Of a stretch of DNA of 64,000 nucleotides, positions 10,641 to 23,766 are shown one piece after another. Each line of letters opens with the position of its first letter. Position 1 is the stretch's first letter. The position numbers and the translations under genes were made by a program. The notes below the pieces were generated by a model. The model saw only the letters and a list, made by a program, of their open reading frames with translations, did no database searches and was not told the origin of the DNA. Source of the DNA: Syngnathus acus (Eukaryota; Chordata; Actinopteri; Syngnathiformes; Syngnathidae); assembly GCF_901709675.1 (NCBI RefSeq), contig NC_051106.1:8504001-8568000 (forward strand), written 5' to 3'.

Positions 10641-12231
10641 TTAGTATTAGTATTATTTAATGTGTTTCGATCCAATATGTATTTCTTCCACTCTGGTCGA
10701 TAGACCCACTAAAACCAAAAATCAAGCTCCTGTCTTCTCTCAGAACCGCCTTGCCGTCACTAGCCTCACCTTTTTTTTTCCCAAGTGGCATCCTGTCATG
10801 GAGGAAAAAACAAAAATCAAGTCCAAAGCTCCACCTGTTTACATTCAGTTGGAAGTGTCTGTCTCCTTGGCGTGGGATCTGTAAAAAGCGTGTGTGTTTT
10901 TTTTTTTTTTTTATGTCCCTCCCGCGCTTGTTTTGGCAGCACTTCATGAAGCAGTTGACCCGTGACGCGCGGCTGCCTCATCTGCATTCAAAGCCATTAG
11001 CTCTCGTAAAGGACGATGCCGGTGCGAGAGTCACGGCTGAACAGGAGGACGTGTTGTACTTGTCACAGCTCTGCCGACAACTCCACTATTCTCCCGCGAT
11101 AGGACACAGCCTTGAGATACAAGCCGTCGATATAACCTACGGTTGCTCTGACTTGCGAGTGCAATGACTCAGCAAACGGATGAATGAATTCTACATGTCC
11201 CCTTTTCAAGCTGCTTTCCTCCCCACGTGTCGAGTCCAGTGATAAAGTGCGACAGTGTGCAGATTACCGTCGAGTGTCGTGCTTAAGGATTCTTATTGAG
11301 GGTCCACTGCCAATGCTCTTTTTTTTTTTTTTTTTAACTCTACCAAAACGCCTCCTGGCGCTCCATCTGGCTGCTCAGTGACTGTGCTCAAGTAGCGGTC
11401 ACAAGGCTCCTGTTAGTCGCACAATATACCCTGAGATTCTTCTTCCTGATCTTTGGGATGCCGAACCCACGTCCCCCCCGGGCCGTTTCAAATGGAGTCC
11501 GCTGATAGCGGGCGAGGTAAGACGCTGAGGCGGGCGGACAGCGAGCGGCAGATGGACCGCGAGTTAGAGCGTGACTCTGACATTCCTGCTGCCGACATTC
11601 ATGCTGGGGGGGAATTATCAGTGGTAAACAGAGCACGCACACGCTCACTGGAGAATAACACACATGGGCGATACAGGTACACACGGACAGGACAATCCTT
11701 CGTTTTTTGTTTTTTTTTGTCCTCTCGACACACTTGGAGGGGAAGGCGGCATTGCTCAGAGTGGACCTTGATGATTTTTTATTTTTTTTACAACAGAAAT
11801 GTTGACTGCGGCTGAGCTGGTGAAGGTTGTAATAACAGTGTTCACCAGTAGATGGCAGCAGACGTGCGGCGGCCATTGGGGATTGCGGAAAAGTGTGACT
11901 TTCCTAAACTGCGTGATTACTTCTGGTGAAGTTACAATTTTATCTGATAATTTATCATTTTTTCCTGTAAAATTACGCTATAATATTTCACGTTTATTAC
12001 AAAATACTTCTTGTTAAATCGATCGCATCTTTTGCCCGTTTTTTTTCTACCCCTGCTGTAAAGTTTTAGAGTTGTCATTTTTCTCTCTTAGATTGGCGAT
12101 CTAATGTAAAACTATGATTTGTGCAAGAATAAAACATTAGGAGGGAACATATGGAATTTGCCATTTTGCATTCAATACCGAAGCCGTCTCCTTTTACATT
12201 TATGCATCGTGTGTGCACGCGTGCCAACGGA

Positions 12232-12258
12232 TGTGTGTGTGTGTGTGTGTGTGTGTGT
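12232..12258. repeat. (TG)n microsatellite
   Basis: An uninterrupted TG run of about 13 units. It lies 110 bases before a longer run of the complementary AC dinucleotide. Confidence 0.95.
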
Positions 12259-12370
12259 AACCTGCATGGAATTGAGTGAGTCGAAAATGGGCGTCATCAT
12301 CGTCGAGATCATGCGGCATGAGCAGGAGTGTCTGTCTGGCGCCCGCCCCAACGTTTCTCCCCGCAATAAC

Positions 12371-12371
<1 letters not shown>

Positions 12372-12442
<71 letters not shown>
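12372..12442. repeat. (AC)n microsatellite
   Basis: About 35 uninterrupted AC units, the longest dinucleotide run in the window. With the TG run at 12232-12258 it forms a potential inverted pair (TG arm, about 113 bp spacer, AC arm). Long open frames in this area on both strands come solely from these repeats. Confidence 0.97.
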
Positions 12443-12447
<5 letters not shown>

Positions 12448-13489
12448 ACACATATATGCACCGCCTTTCTCTTCTCCACTGGGACACCAACATTAAAGAG
12501 CTTTCTCATAATGAGGGAAACTACAGAGGAGAGACTCACACAAACACATCGGAACACGTCCCATCGTTACGTAAAGGTTACGTAAAAGGCATGAATATTA
12601 AATGCTCGGAAAAGTGTATGTACGTGCGCGTGTGTGTGTCAAGCGTGTCTTGACATTTAAAGAAGGAAAGTGGACTGGGCTCAGCTTCTCTCCCTTCCGC
12701 CATTATTAAATTAGAGCTGCTAATACGGAGCACCAGTGGCAGGCAGAGACTTTATTGACGAGCGCGTCCTCAACCGAACCAATTAAAAAAAAAAAAAACA
12801 CACAGCAGTCGATATGACGTTTGAGGAGACATCTCCCGCACTGAAATACGGAATCAATTAAGCCAAAGGAGGACATTGATCGGGGACCAACATTTAGATC
12901 AATAAATTGATCAGATGTGAGATTTTTTTTTAACGCTCAGCATCTAAAATGTTCAAAAATGTGTCTGGCCTGGACTTCAAAAACGGTGCCGATACTACAA
13001 CACCGATACCACTTTAAAACTTCATTCTGAAGCTCAAGTCGGAATGCAACGTCAATATTTTTTTTTGTGCAATTCAAGATTATAAAAAAAAACGACTCAC
13101 ACGGCACCTCCAAAAAATGAAAAGGTCACGTCTTGGCTTTGGCGTAACATGATTAAAACAAACGGTAATCCTTTGCGCTACAATCACACCCGGGAAAACG
13201 TTTGACCTTTAGCAATTGATTGATTGCGGATTCGGTCAAGAAAACACTTCACCTCCTCCGATCGCTCACAATCATCTTTCGTTAAATGGCGGGAGGCCGT
13301 ACGGGCGCCGTGTGAATATTCCAAAACAGTTTCGGCAAAGTTGTCATGTCAAATAATTGATACCTTGTCAGTCACGGCTGCCCCTTTAAACTTGTCGTCG
13401 TCGCCCAAATTTGTCAACACAAAAGACGACAATGAGGCATTTTGCCGGCTCGAGAGCGAATCATTTGACGCACTGTCAGCTCCACAATA

Positions 13490-13507
13490 AAAGCGTAATT
13501 ACGCTTT
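13490..13507. other. Perfect 18-bp palindrome
   Basis: AAAGCGTAATTACGCTTT is identical to its reverse complement and has TAATTA at its centre. It could be a dimeric homeodomain-type site or a chance palindrome. Confidence 0.5.
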
Positions 13508-16500
13508 GGACCACGCGCACAAAAGACGCTCGTACGGTATCGCCGTTCTGATTAGTCCGGGATTAATTGCTTTTTATTTTACCCGTGCATGTCTCGTACA
13601 TTCCGCGAGAGAAAGCTTCACAGTCGGCAGTCGCCGCCGCTGCTGCTGCTTAAGATGAAACGGGGGAAATCGTCCGTGATTAAAAATGTTTATTTTCCTC
13701 AAGATTAAGAAGCATCAAACTGAATTATGGGATGCCGTGTCTCCGCGGAATGTTGCACTTTTATGAAAACGGTGCATTATTTGTTTTGGATGCGGTAGAA
13801 TGAGTTTAGAGAAGGTGAAAAAATTAAAAATGGGTTATTACAGCTTGGACGTGGACAATTTTCCCATGACAGCATTTTTTATTTTTATTGGTTTATGTTG
13901 ATTGAACTAAAAAATGGTGAATGCTTTTTGTCCATTAATTTGTCATTTTTAAAATGGAGAATTTTAGACTTCTTTTAAAAGTAGTGGGGGAATATTTTGA
14001 AGGAAGAATTGACCAAAAAATAATTTTTTGTTAAACTGAAAAGAAAATTGAGCCTAATTTTATTTATTATTTTCAATGGGGCGAATTTAAATTTTATTCA
14101 CATTTCACAGTTGATTATATATTTTTTAAAATTATTATTATGGGACACAGTGTCCGAAACCGGGCCGTTACGTTGGCTCCCTTTTGGCCTTGCCGCTGTT
14201 TTCGTTCGGCCTTGAAATGAATCACCTTTGTCGTACGTCACGGCGCAGTTGTAAAAACGTCTCCGTGTTTTCAAGAGGTGACGACAAACAACCGGGCGAA
14301 GGTTGATGCTCCGGCAAGCCGCCGAGACATTTTATCAATGGCGAGCAAATAAGTGGGAAGCCAATGAAGGTCAATTTGCCGGATGGCGAGAGCTGGACAG
14401 GATCACAGCCCGTGCCCCTTTCATTTTGTGCTTTGCTGACCTCTGCTGCCTGTTATCCTCGGCTATCTTTACTCAGCTTCTGGCTCCGGAAAAAAAAAAA
14501 AAAAAAAGAAGTGGCAATCATGAAAAAAGTCAAGCTTAAGCTAGTTGCTGCGCGCACTTCTAAAAAAAAAAAAAAAACATACTTTTGCTCTTTTGTCAAT
14601 TTCCAGCTCTGGGATTTGAATGGATGGTATTTCGGAGAGCGTAGGAAGCGTCAAGTCAGAAGTCCAAACTAACACAGAAGAGGTTCCTTTTTATCTCAGC
14701 AGCAACGCTTGTATTTACCCCCCTTCCTCGCTTCACATTCAACAAGCGCTCCGAGCTGTTTATCGATAGGGGATCAATACGCTGTCCAGGGGAAAGGGAT
14801 GAGATCAGACAACACGTTGGCTTTCTTTCCTTTTTGTTGTTTAGCAAAACACGTTTTTTTGAGGTTAAAAGAAAAATCTGATTCATGCTAGACGCTAGGC
14901 GATTCAAATATGAAAGCTAACATTGATCAATATACCTTGAGTAGTTTCTATTCCAGTGATTTGTTTTTTTTAGACTAACGCTGGTGCATCGTGACATTCA
15001 AGTTTCTCTGCTCTTATCCAAATGACTTTGCCCCCCCCCCCCTCGCGTTTGTCTTTATTTGCGCTCAGTCCGTTTAGCGCTGGATTGCTTCCTCCAGTGC
15101 CGTCGGTGGAGCGCACCCCCCCGCTGCGTCTAAATGGAACCCAAAACAAAATGCCAGTGTTTCAGTCAAGCGGCGACTTTATTCGGCGGCGGCTTAAAGC
15201 TTAGCTTATGCTCGCTAACCCACACCGGCCTTATGAAACCGGCGTGAACTTGACTACAAAAAGATGTGGACGCAAATTTGGAGGCACTTAAAAACCAAAT
15301 GTCAATAGTTCTCCTGAGAGAGAAAAAAATAATAATCGCTGTTGGTGATGGGTGATAGCAACTAAAAGCAAACTAGGCAGCTGGGTTTGTGTTGAAATTG
15401 AGGTGAACATATAATCACCTTCCATTACTTGCAATTTTTCAGTAAAACTGTTGTTGCTAATTCTGTCCGCTAGAGGGGGCACTTTCAACCACTTAAATGA
15501 CCACTTTGTGGCTGTACTGAAATTGGCTGGTACTCAGAATTTGATACCTAATATTCTAAAGGCTAATAGATGGCAAGTTTGAGCAGCAAAGTAATTTGTG
15601 TTTTTTTTTTCTTTATACATTTTAAGAGACTGAATACAGAATATATCAGTTAATAGCTTTAGTGCAAAACAGGTCGGTTCTGTGGGACCCTTTTATGGAT
15701 TTACCATTTACTGCCACAACTTGTTCATAATTTTAGGTCTACATTTAAAAGGCGGAGAGGGCAATTGCACACTCTTAAAAATTCTCACTTGACTTTGTAT
15801 GTTGTCATCAATCAGTTGAGAGTGGAAAAACTTTTCCTACGGACACAGAAATCATTTTAAAATAATTTCTACATTATGAATATAAGGGGTACCGAGGTAT
15901 TGTACCTGTGCCAATGCCAGTCTTATTTGACGGTATCGGTTCTTGCGAAAACTGTCGATACCAGCCATCGGTGGCATCTCGAAATTCAGTCACGGCCCCC
16001 CCCCTCAAGGCCTAGTACCGAACGCAGCGACCACCACAAATGAACCAGTATCGCCACTTTGTCAGGGCAGGTTCACTCAGCACAATAATCACCCCAAGAG
16101 GCTTTCGGCCGACCGTGTCAACAACAAGGAGATAAGAATCTCGTCAAATTCGTACCAGAGCGACGAGGTCCTCTCGGGCCCCGCGCGGTTGCGGTTATCT
16201 GTCGCTGCAGATTTGGCCCAAGGTGTCGCGCGTCTGAGATGTTGTCTCCCTCTTTATGCTTCCGCCCCGTGTTGCCTTATCTGATGTCACCTCCTAATCC
16301 GTCACGCAAGCGTCCCTACGAGGGATCTCCTACAAATGCGGGTTTACGCCGAGAAATAAGGTCGACAACCTCATCTGAGTACGGTAAAATTAAAACCTTT
16401 TTTTGCCTGCCCCCCCTCCATTCAAACGTGTTTTATTCATCTCGTGTATGAATAATATTTTTCCCCTTTTCAACTTTGACGATAATACGAGTTGCTTGGC

Positions 16501-17008
16501 TCGCCGGCAGATATTTTGTGTGACTAAGTGCCAGTTATTTCCATTGGCACATTCGCATTGCACGAATATCTCCAGAGAAGGTCATGCGCGGTGTCAAAAC
16601 AACTCAGTTGCTTTTCAAGCAACATTAACTCATCTGCTTGATTCACAGAATCAGTTTCATTTCATCACAAAATGCTCAACTTTTATCTGAATGCAAAAAA
16701 AAAAACCTTTGGGAACCTTAGCAATTAAAGATTCCGAAAAATCGAAAGCAGACTCTGAAGCGAACTGGTGGAAATGCTGCATGGAGACTTGTCACAAGAA
16801 TACAAGATGTCAAAACAACTCGGCTGCTTTTCAAACAACATTGCTTCCTACAACTTAATACGGGGGAATCGCATTCGGGAAGTCTTACAAAACGGCCACC
16901 TTTCAACTTGTCTTTGTTTCTATCTTAAGCGCAAGGAAGAAAAAGCTCGCCGGTGATTCCCAAGCGGCCGCCATGTTGCAGGTTGACTGCTCTCCGCTTC
17001 CTCCAGAG

Positions 17009-17034
17009 GTGTGTGTGTGTGTGTGTGTGTGTGT
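17009..17034. repeat. (GT)13 microsatellite
   Basis: An uninterrupted GT run in intergenic DNA. Confidence 0.95.
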
Positions 17035-19661
17035 TTATAAACGCGAAGCCAACAGCTTGTGCTGCTTCAAAAGGCTCCTTTTCTCCGCAGTTGAAATGTG
17101 TAAAGGGAATCTCTTGCCGTTGCGTGATGACATCGCACAAGAAGGAGCGGCCAATATGGATGAAATAGAAAATAAGCGCCGCAGTGTTCCGCGGGCCTTA
17201 AAAACCAACAGAGACGATGTCGTAAAATACAAGCAACCCCCCCGCCCACTAACTCTTTGAATATTATTGGTGTGGGGGGGGAGGGGGGGGGCAATCAGTC
17301 GTCATGGCTCTCAGCAAGACTCCTGGGATTTAAGACTGCAGCAACAACACAAACACCAAGGATGCCAGTGGATAAAATAGGCAAGCAACCGGCTCGAATC
17401 ATCACGACACAATTTGTAATCATGAGCGCGGTAGGCTACATTAAGATCCATGTGCAGCCGTGGATGTCTACTAATGACCATAAATGTGAAAAATGTTTGT
17501 AGATGTACACAATGTTTGGTTAATTGGCCCAACATTTCACAAATGCATTTTGCAAATGTGCTCAAAGATCAATAAATGTGGACAGAAATGACAAACTGCG
17601 CAAACACACACACAAATTGCCCAAATCTGAAATTGTGCAGAAAAATCTGACGCCATACTACTTTAATTAACCAATTGCTACAAACGGTGCAGCAACTCAT
17701 GTAGACAGACAATATGATTGAAATTATAAATATAGACTCATATATGTGCGGTACTGATGAACTAAGAGAAGTTGGCATGTTGCATACTTCTCTTATATTA
17801 TTGCCCCGAGGCCGCCAGAAAGTGGCCATTAAATTGATGCGGTGTGTTTATTTTAATTTGATTTAATTATGTCATTACTGTATGTTTTTCTGAAGTCAGC
17901 CTACCCCAGGGCAACTGTAGCTACACAACGTATTTTACCAGAACCAGAGCATGAATATGCGAGTGCATAAATAATGAAGCATCTTTGAATGTCCAGAAAA
18001 GTCCGATATAAAACTGATGCAATATTAGTATCATTATTAATTTCAATATAGTAGCATGCTGTTTTTCTTCATTAAAATACACACGGACTATAGTTTCACG
18101 GCACTTCCATTCATTTCACAAAAACTCGAAGTTTTGCAAATTTGAAAGTTGACCAAAAAAAATTACAAAATGTACAAAAACAAAAAAATTAACAGAAAAA
18201 AATAACAAAAAAATATCTGAGTTAAGAAAATAACCCAGCATTTTTTTAATTTTTTTTTTGCTGTGTGTAGGGAGCCCCGCCCTCTCCACCGGGGCTTCCG
18301 CATAAGTGTATTCCGCTTAAGCACTGGCCCGTGATGATGTCTCTTTATCCCCACTCTGTCAGATGTATATTTAATGCGGGTGGCTGGTAGGAGCCACACC
18401 AGCGCCAACCTACACACACACACACGCTTTTGTTTTTCCTCAACTAGCGTCGCTTTGCATACAGTAGATCAGACAGGCTGGATGGCTGGCTGGAGATTGC
18501 TGAGCAAGAGAAAACAGAAATCCATGTTGCGTTGACACGCGTAAAATAGCGCAATGCAAAAAAAGAAGAATCAACCGTACCACTAAAACACTTTTATTCT
18601 TTCGAATCCGACTCGGCATCATTGTAGTGTTTTATGTTGTTTACTGTTTTTAATGTGAATACTTTATTATTTGAGCGCTTTTTGTTTTGATACGTCTGCG
18701 TTTTATTTGACGTTGAGCACTTTGTATGCAGCTATGCGTGCTCGTTTCCAAAGTGCTCTATAAATAAAGCGCGGCTGAGTTATGGCTTGTTCTGCGTCAT
18801 ATTCTGAGGGAAGAATTGATGTGTTGCATTTTGAGGAAAAGGAAAAAAAGAAATGCTGTTGGTAATTTCCCGGAGCGCCGTAGCTAGCGGTGCGTCTCGA
18901 TAATATTGGCACGTGACACGGCTTTTCTCCTTGCGCCTTAGCTTATTATTCAGGGTCTTTCTCTCCCTTTTACTCTGCTTTTTCTTCTTGTCTTTCGCCC
19001 CGCTGGAGCCAGTACCATCCATTATTGTTGTTTGCCTAAGTAGAACTATAATTTCACAGGCGAGGAGCCCGATCAGGTCTGGAGTCGTGATTAATAATCT
19101 GAAGACCAGTGAACGATTGCGGCCCACATATTCGTCTGTAGCTAATTATTCGCTGCGTAATCGCGAAATAGATTACGGATTTATTCGAATGTGAGATGCA
19201 AGAGTGGGGGTGGGAGGGGGCGGGCAAGCATGGGTGGGCTTCCAAATACAGGCTCGAGAATGAGATTAGTACACCGGCGTGGGCGTCGTTCAGAGTTGCA
19301 TTTGCTATTGTTTTATTGCTCTGATGATCATGTGGGGGAGGTGTGAAATATTGGGCCGTGGGCTAAACGCGGCCCGCCACATTCTTGGAACCGCCGCACA
19401 GAGCGACATAAAAAAAAGTAGTGCTTGGGCACCATTCCCACCCCCTGTCGTAACGTCCCTCGCCAAAAAGCGATTTTGGGGCGCCTTTATTTTCCCTGGA
19501 CGGGTGAAGCGACGGGAGACTTTGAAAAGAGCCGACATAAAAATTTGTTTTGTTTTTCAGCTGCGGTCTCAAGGCGGCTAAAGCATCCTGCCACCAGGGG
19601 GAGGAGGAGGGGTGCCAGTGACGCCGGCATGCGCACAAACCCAAAGAAAAAACTTCCTCCC

Positions 19662-19696
19662 GTGTGTGTGTGTGTGTGTGTGTGTTTGTGTGTGTT
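19662..19696. repeat. (GT)n microsatellite, interrupted
   Basis: A GT run broken by two TTT triplets, in intergenic DNA. Confidence 0.9.
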
Positions 19697-19841
19697 TGCA
19701 CAGCTTTGCTTATTTTGCCTGCATACTAAAAATGAGCATTATGATCAAACAAAGGTCACATAATCCTACTTTGTAGAGCAGAGTTCCATCACTTTGCACA
19801 GTATCGTGTGTGTGTGTGTCGTTGTGTGTACGAGACTGCAC

Positions 19842-19854
19842 GTTGCTAGGCAAC
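19842..19854. promoter_or_regulatory. X-box-like inverted repeat
   Basis: GTTGCTAGGCAAC has the GTTGC/GCAAC arms of an RFX X-box (GTNRCC...RGYAAC) with one mismatch in the left half-site. The neighbouring sequence gives no gene context. Confidence 0.3.
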
Positions 19855-20240
19855 CGCATTGTCATTTTCACCTCCAGTGAAAATGATTTTGTGAACTCAC
19901 CCAAAAGTGCGCACCCGCCCTGTGTGACTAACACACACACATTCGTTAATATCATTATCTATAAAAAAACAATTATTCTGTTGCATATAAAATCACGAAT
20001 AACAGTGAAATAGAATGTAAAACATTTAAAAATGACAGCTATGATCCTGCATGACTAACGTTTCAAGTTCACAAGAAAAGGTTGTTTTTTTTACATTAAA
20101 ATCATTAAAGTGATGTTCTTTGCAACTTGCTCGTCATTTTGTGTGTTGTTTTCTTCTTCTCCTTCTCCCCCCTAGTGACTTAAATAAGGCCAGTGATGAT
20201 AGAATGAGGCAATCTCCACTCTTTAGGGCACTTGTGTGTA

Positions 20241-20264
20241 TGTGTGTGTGTGTGTGTGTGTGTG
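20241..20264. repeat. (TG)12 microsatellite
   Basis: An uninterrupted TG run in intergenic DNA. Confidence 0.95.
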
Positions 20265-21910
20265 TTAACACGAGGCGCAATCATAGCAAAATGAGTGGAA
20301 ATAAGAAATGTGTGTGCGCTTATTAAAGGGGGGAGGGCAGGGTGTGTGGGGGGATAAGCTCGGCCATGGCCGTCAGCGAGGATTTAGCGATGAAGAACTA
20401 AAAGGTCTCTCATCTCTCCTTCTCCCTTGCCGTCTATTATTAATTGCCATTGTTCAATAGTGTCAATGTCCTTTGCCTGTCTAGCCCCCCCCCCCCCCAC
20501 CCGACGTGCGACCGCCTTCAAAGGGAACTTTGACGCCGAAAGAGGGAGAAGCGCCTCCAGCCTGGAGTTTGCTCACACTGTATTTAATCTATCCTTAAAA
20601 TGCTCTGTACTGTATGAACAAAAAGAATGGAGAAATATCCAGCACAACGTCAAAATGCTTCACTAGTCACGGGGAAACGGACAAAAAGCAGCGGGAGCGA
20701 GGAATGCGACGCAAAATGACAACAATGAGGGGGAGAAAAACAAACATTCATTCAAAAATAATTCGCAGATTTTTCTGAGCGCCGTGAGGTTTGACTTATA
20801 CGAGCGGCGTGTGGTGGCAGCTGATTGGACTCGCATCACAACAAGCGGAACTTTGGCAGGCTTCCATGTGGTTATTGCCACCCTTAGATGTCAAGGAGAA
20901 TTAAACCTATATCACTGCTGCAATGAGAAGCCCAGAGTGAAATGAGAATCCGAATCAAAGCCTTTGTGATTTTCAATGGGATGAGTGCTCTCCAAGTCAA
21001 GTGCTCTAAAAACATAAATATAACAAGTACGCAGTCGAACGAGCGCAGATTGCCACTGATTAATATTGGAGTATTTCAAGGACCGATCTTCCATGTAGCA
21101 GCAAGGGGATATGTTTTTTATATTCAGAGCTCAGACTGGAAATAAAATCTCAAAAGTCCTCCAGTCACGGTTGCGTTGCTTTACCGCAAAATCAATTCAT
21201 CAGGCTCGGCCTTGACGAGCTCATGTACGACTGACAAGTGGCAAATTTGGTAATTTTCTTCTTCCCGCTTTCAATCTGCACTTAGTTGTTATCCTATCAA
21301 GGGGTAGGGCATTTATTCAAGGTCCAATTTGGTTACAACAGCCGCTTGGAAATGCTGACGCACGGTAACGTGAACGTTCTGGCAATTTCCCCGGTGAGCC
21401 GGTCCGCTACATACTCTGCTAAGGCCGCAATATGAATTGTCTCTGCTTCTGTCTCGACACCCTACCCCAGAGCCCGACCGAATGAAGAAGAAGGTGTCAG
21501 CGAGAGATGGGGAGGCGGGATTGAGCAGAATGGAGTGGGGGTTACAGAGCGGTGGAAGGAAATCGATGTTCCCCGTGCGATCCATACAACTCTCAATTAT
21601 CCTACTGCAGCCTGTCGACGGCTACTCTTGAGAAGATGAAGAGGGGAGACGCCTGGAGCAGGAGACCCAAGAGGACGGAACCCTACCTCAACCTTGCTGC
21701 AGAACCCTAATTTGACATCCTAACCAAGGTTTGAAACAAAATAAACTAACCCTGGCTTGAAACTGGTCTTTTTTTTATATGTAAATTGTCATAAACATTT
21801 TTTGTGGCCTACAAACTGCCACGACAGTACAAAATAGATTTTTTTTTTTTACCCTAAAAATGCCCATTATAGTGCAAAATCATAATAAATAAATGTTTTA
21901 AAATGGGTTG

Positions 21911-22219
21911 AAAGTTTTTAAGATCATTGAAACCTACCTTGGTGGTGCTGTTTGGAAAGTTTTTAAAATCATTGAAACCTACCTTGGTGGTGCTGTTTGG
22001 AAAGTTTTTAAAATCATTGAAACCTACCTTGTTGGTGCTGTTTGGAAAGTTTTTAAAATCATTGAAACCTACCTTGGTGGTGCAGTTTGGAAAGTTTTTA
22101 AAATCATTGAAACCTACCTTGGTGGTGCTGTTTGGAAAGTTTTTAAAATCATTGAAACCTACCTTGGTGGTGCTGTTTGGAAAGTTTTTAAAATCATTGA
22201 AACCTACCTTGGTGGTGCT
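21911..22219. repeat. 45-bp minisatellite, about 6.9 copies
   Basis: Units start at 21911, 21956, 22001, 22046, 22091, 22136 and 22181, and each begins AAAGTTTTTA. Copies differ at single bases (G in copy 1, a T in copy 3, an A in copy 4), so the array is young. The unit length is a multiple of three and lacks stops in several frames, which creates repetitive open frames on both strands. These have no splice signals or family similarity and are not called as genes. The last copy runs into a larger 188-bp tandem duplication. Confidence 0.97.
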
Positions 22220-22574
22220 TGAGTGGAAGATGATGGCGTGCATCTGGTCGCATTAGTTAGCTTCCTTTTTTACCTCTGTTATAATTTGATGCCTGAGAAA
22301 GAGAAAATATATAAATCTCGTGACAAAAAAATGCTATTTTCATGAGACATTTAGACAACCAGCATTAGCTTAGCATTAGCTTAGCGCAAACCTACCTTGG
22401 TGGTGCTTGAGTGGAAGATGACGTACATCTGGTCGCATTAGTTAGCTTCCTTTTTTACCTCTGTTATAATTTGATGCCTGAGAAGGAGAAAATAAATAAA
22501 TCTCATGCCAAAAAAAAAGCTATTTTCATGAGACATTTAGACAACCAGCATTAGCTTAGCCTTAGCTTAGCGCA
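22201..22574. repeat. Tandem duplication, about 187-bp unit, two copies
   Basis: Two near-identical units begin with AACCTACCTTGGTGGTGCTT at 22201 and 22389. Both end with GCATTAGCTTAGC-TTAGCTTAGCGCA. They differ by a few substitutions and small indels. The first bases of each unit are the last part of the 45-bp minisatellite unit, so the small array appears to have expanded from the edge of the large one. Confidence 0.93.
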
Positions 22575-23170
22575 ATGCTAAGCTAATGAGCGGGGGGAAA
22601 AAACCGTTTGTCATCCTTTTAAAAGCAATGTTTCACTATTTTTTTTAGACAATACTTGCAATTTTCTGAGAAGCTGAACAGAAAACTGAATATAATAATG
22701 TAATAGTGTCCGAAACGGTTGAAAACTGACAAGCTTAAATTGTACCTGCGTGAAAAAGCGGCCAATGCTGCATCCATCAGTCACAGTAGACTTTATGAGA
22801 ATGCGGACAAAAGAAAAAGAATAATAACATGTTCTGTCTCGAGTCTTCACCCAAACGGATGCCATAAGCGCGTCTGCCGAGCGGCGAGGAGCAAAAGCTA
22901 ATTGTGGACTTATCGACATTGTCTCACAGCAGCAATATTCATAATTGGTCATGGCTGCGTTTCCCCACCGCTCGTATCGATCCCGACCCAACATGTTTTG
23001 AAGCTGCCGAGCAAGAATAAAAAACAAGGAAACGCTCGTTACGATCAATACTTCTTTTTATTTTCGTTGTTTTGGTCTTTTATTTACAAAGACGGAAAAA
23101 ACACACACGTTTTTTATGTTTCTGTTCACTTCTAATCATCCAGACGGAGCGCAACGAAAACGTAAATGTA

Positions 23171-23190
23171 AGCTAGCTAGCTAGCTAGCT
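23171..23190. repeat. (AGCT)5 self-complementary microsatellite
   Basis: Five AGCT units form a perfect 20-bp palindrome that could extrude as a hairpin. Confidence 0.95.
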
Positions 23191-23650
23191 ACATGACACT
23201 TGTATGATTGTAAAAGTGCATTTAAAGACCTTGAAAAATAGATAATTGCTATAAAACATACCTACAGTAGAAACAAGTCGATTATGAATGCTCACCTCTT
23301 ACTCAACTGTAGATTACACGGTTTTTTTCCTCTTTCTTCCCCCCACATACACATTCATGAATAGGTTTGCCTCCCCCTCCATCTCTCTCTCGCGCGCGTT
23401 CAAGTGATCTATTGATCTCGAACCCGTTCAGTAAGCTAGCGCTGAGTTAGGAGAACCCGGCCGCCCTTGTAGATCGGAGCGTCGGCCGCCTACCATTGAT
23501 TAAAGCGTGCCTTGAGATCGCATTTATTTTTCACTAGTGTAACGGCACCTGTATGTTTTAAAGTAGATAGATAGATGGACACCGCGTGTTTGTGTGTGGA
23601 CATGTTTACGAGCCTCTATTAGATACAGTAAGGCACAGGTGGAAACTAGT

Positions 23651-23715
23651 GTTGGCTCGTGAGTGAACGATTCGTTCAAAAGAACGAATCTTTTCAGTGA
23701 ACGAATCACTTCCTA
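23651..23715. repeat. Inverted-repeat element relic, GAACGAATC hairpin
   Basis: GATTCGTTC (23669-23677), a four-base AAAA loop and GAACGAATC (23682-23690) form a perfect 9-bp stem. Two further GAACGA copies flank it. This looks like the end of a small palindromic non-autonomous DNA transposon. Its boundaries and family are uncertain. Confidence 0.45.
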
Positions 23716-23730
23716 CAAGCTATGACTACA

Positions 23731-23766
23731 ATGCGGCCCGTGAAAAAAATGAGTTTGACACCCCTG
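23731..23766. mobile_element. Terminal fragment of a hAT-like non-autonomous element
   Basis: The text ends GTTTGACACCCCTG (23753-23766) after GCGGCCCGTG and an A-run. This is a terminal pattern I associate with abundant hAT-like elements in fish, and it is identical to the right terminus of the element at 32925-33220. Only one end is seen here. Confidence 0.45.

Noticed and set aside
11388-11876. Minus-strand 162-codon and plus-strand 120-codon open frames
   Set aside because: No family similarity, no splice context, and sequence composed of ordinary intergenic DNA.
12119-12653. Several 80-125-codon frames rich in Thr-His or Cys-Val
   Set aside because: They are translations of the AC/TG microsatellites.
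21911-22219. Possible CRISPR-like array
   Set aside because: Units are contiguous with no unique spacers, and the genome is a vertebrate's.
21854-22243. 129-codon minus-strand frame with a 15-residue repeat, and matching plus-strand frames
   Set aside because: A 45-bp minisatellite with no stops gives open frames in several readings; no splice sites, start context or homologue supports a protein.
22611-23048. 145-codon minus-strand frame
   Set aside because: No recognised domain and biased, unspliced intergenic sequence.
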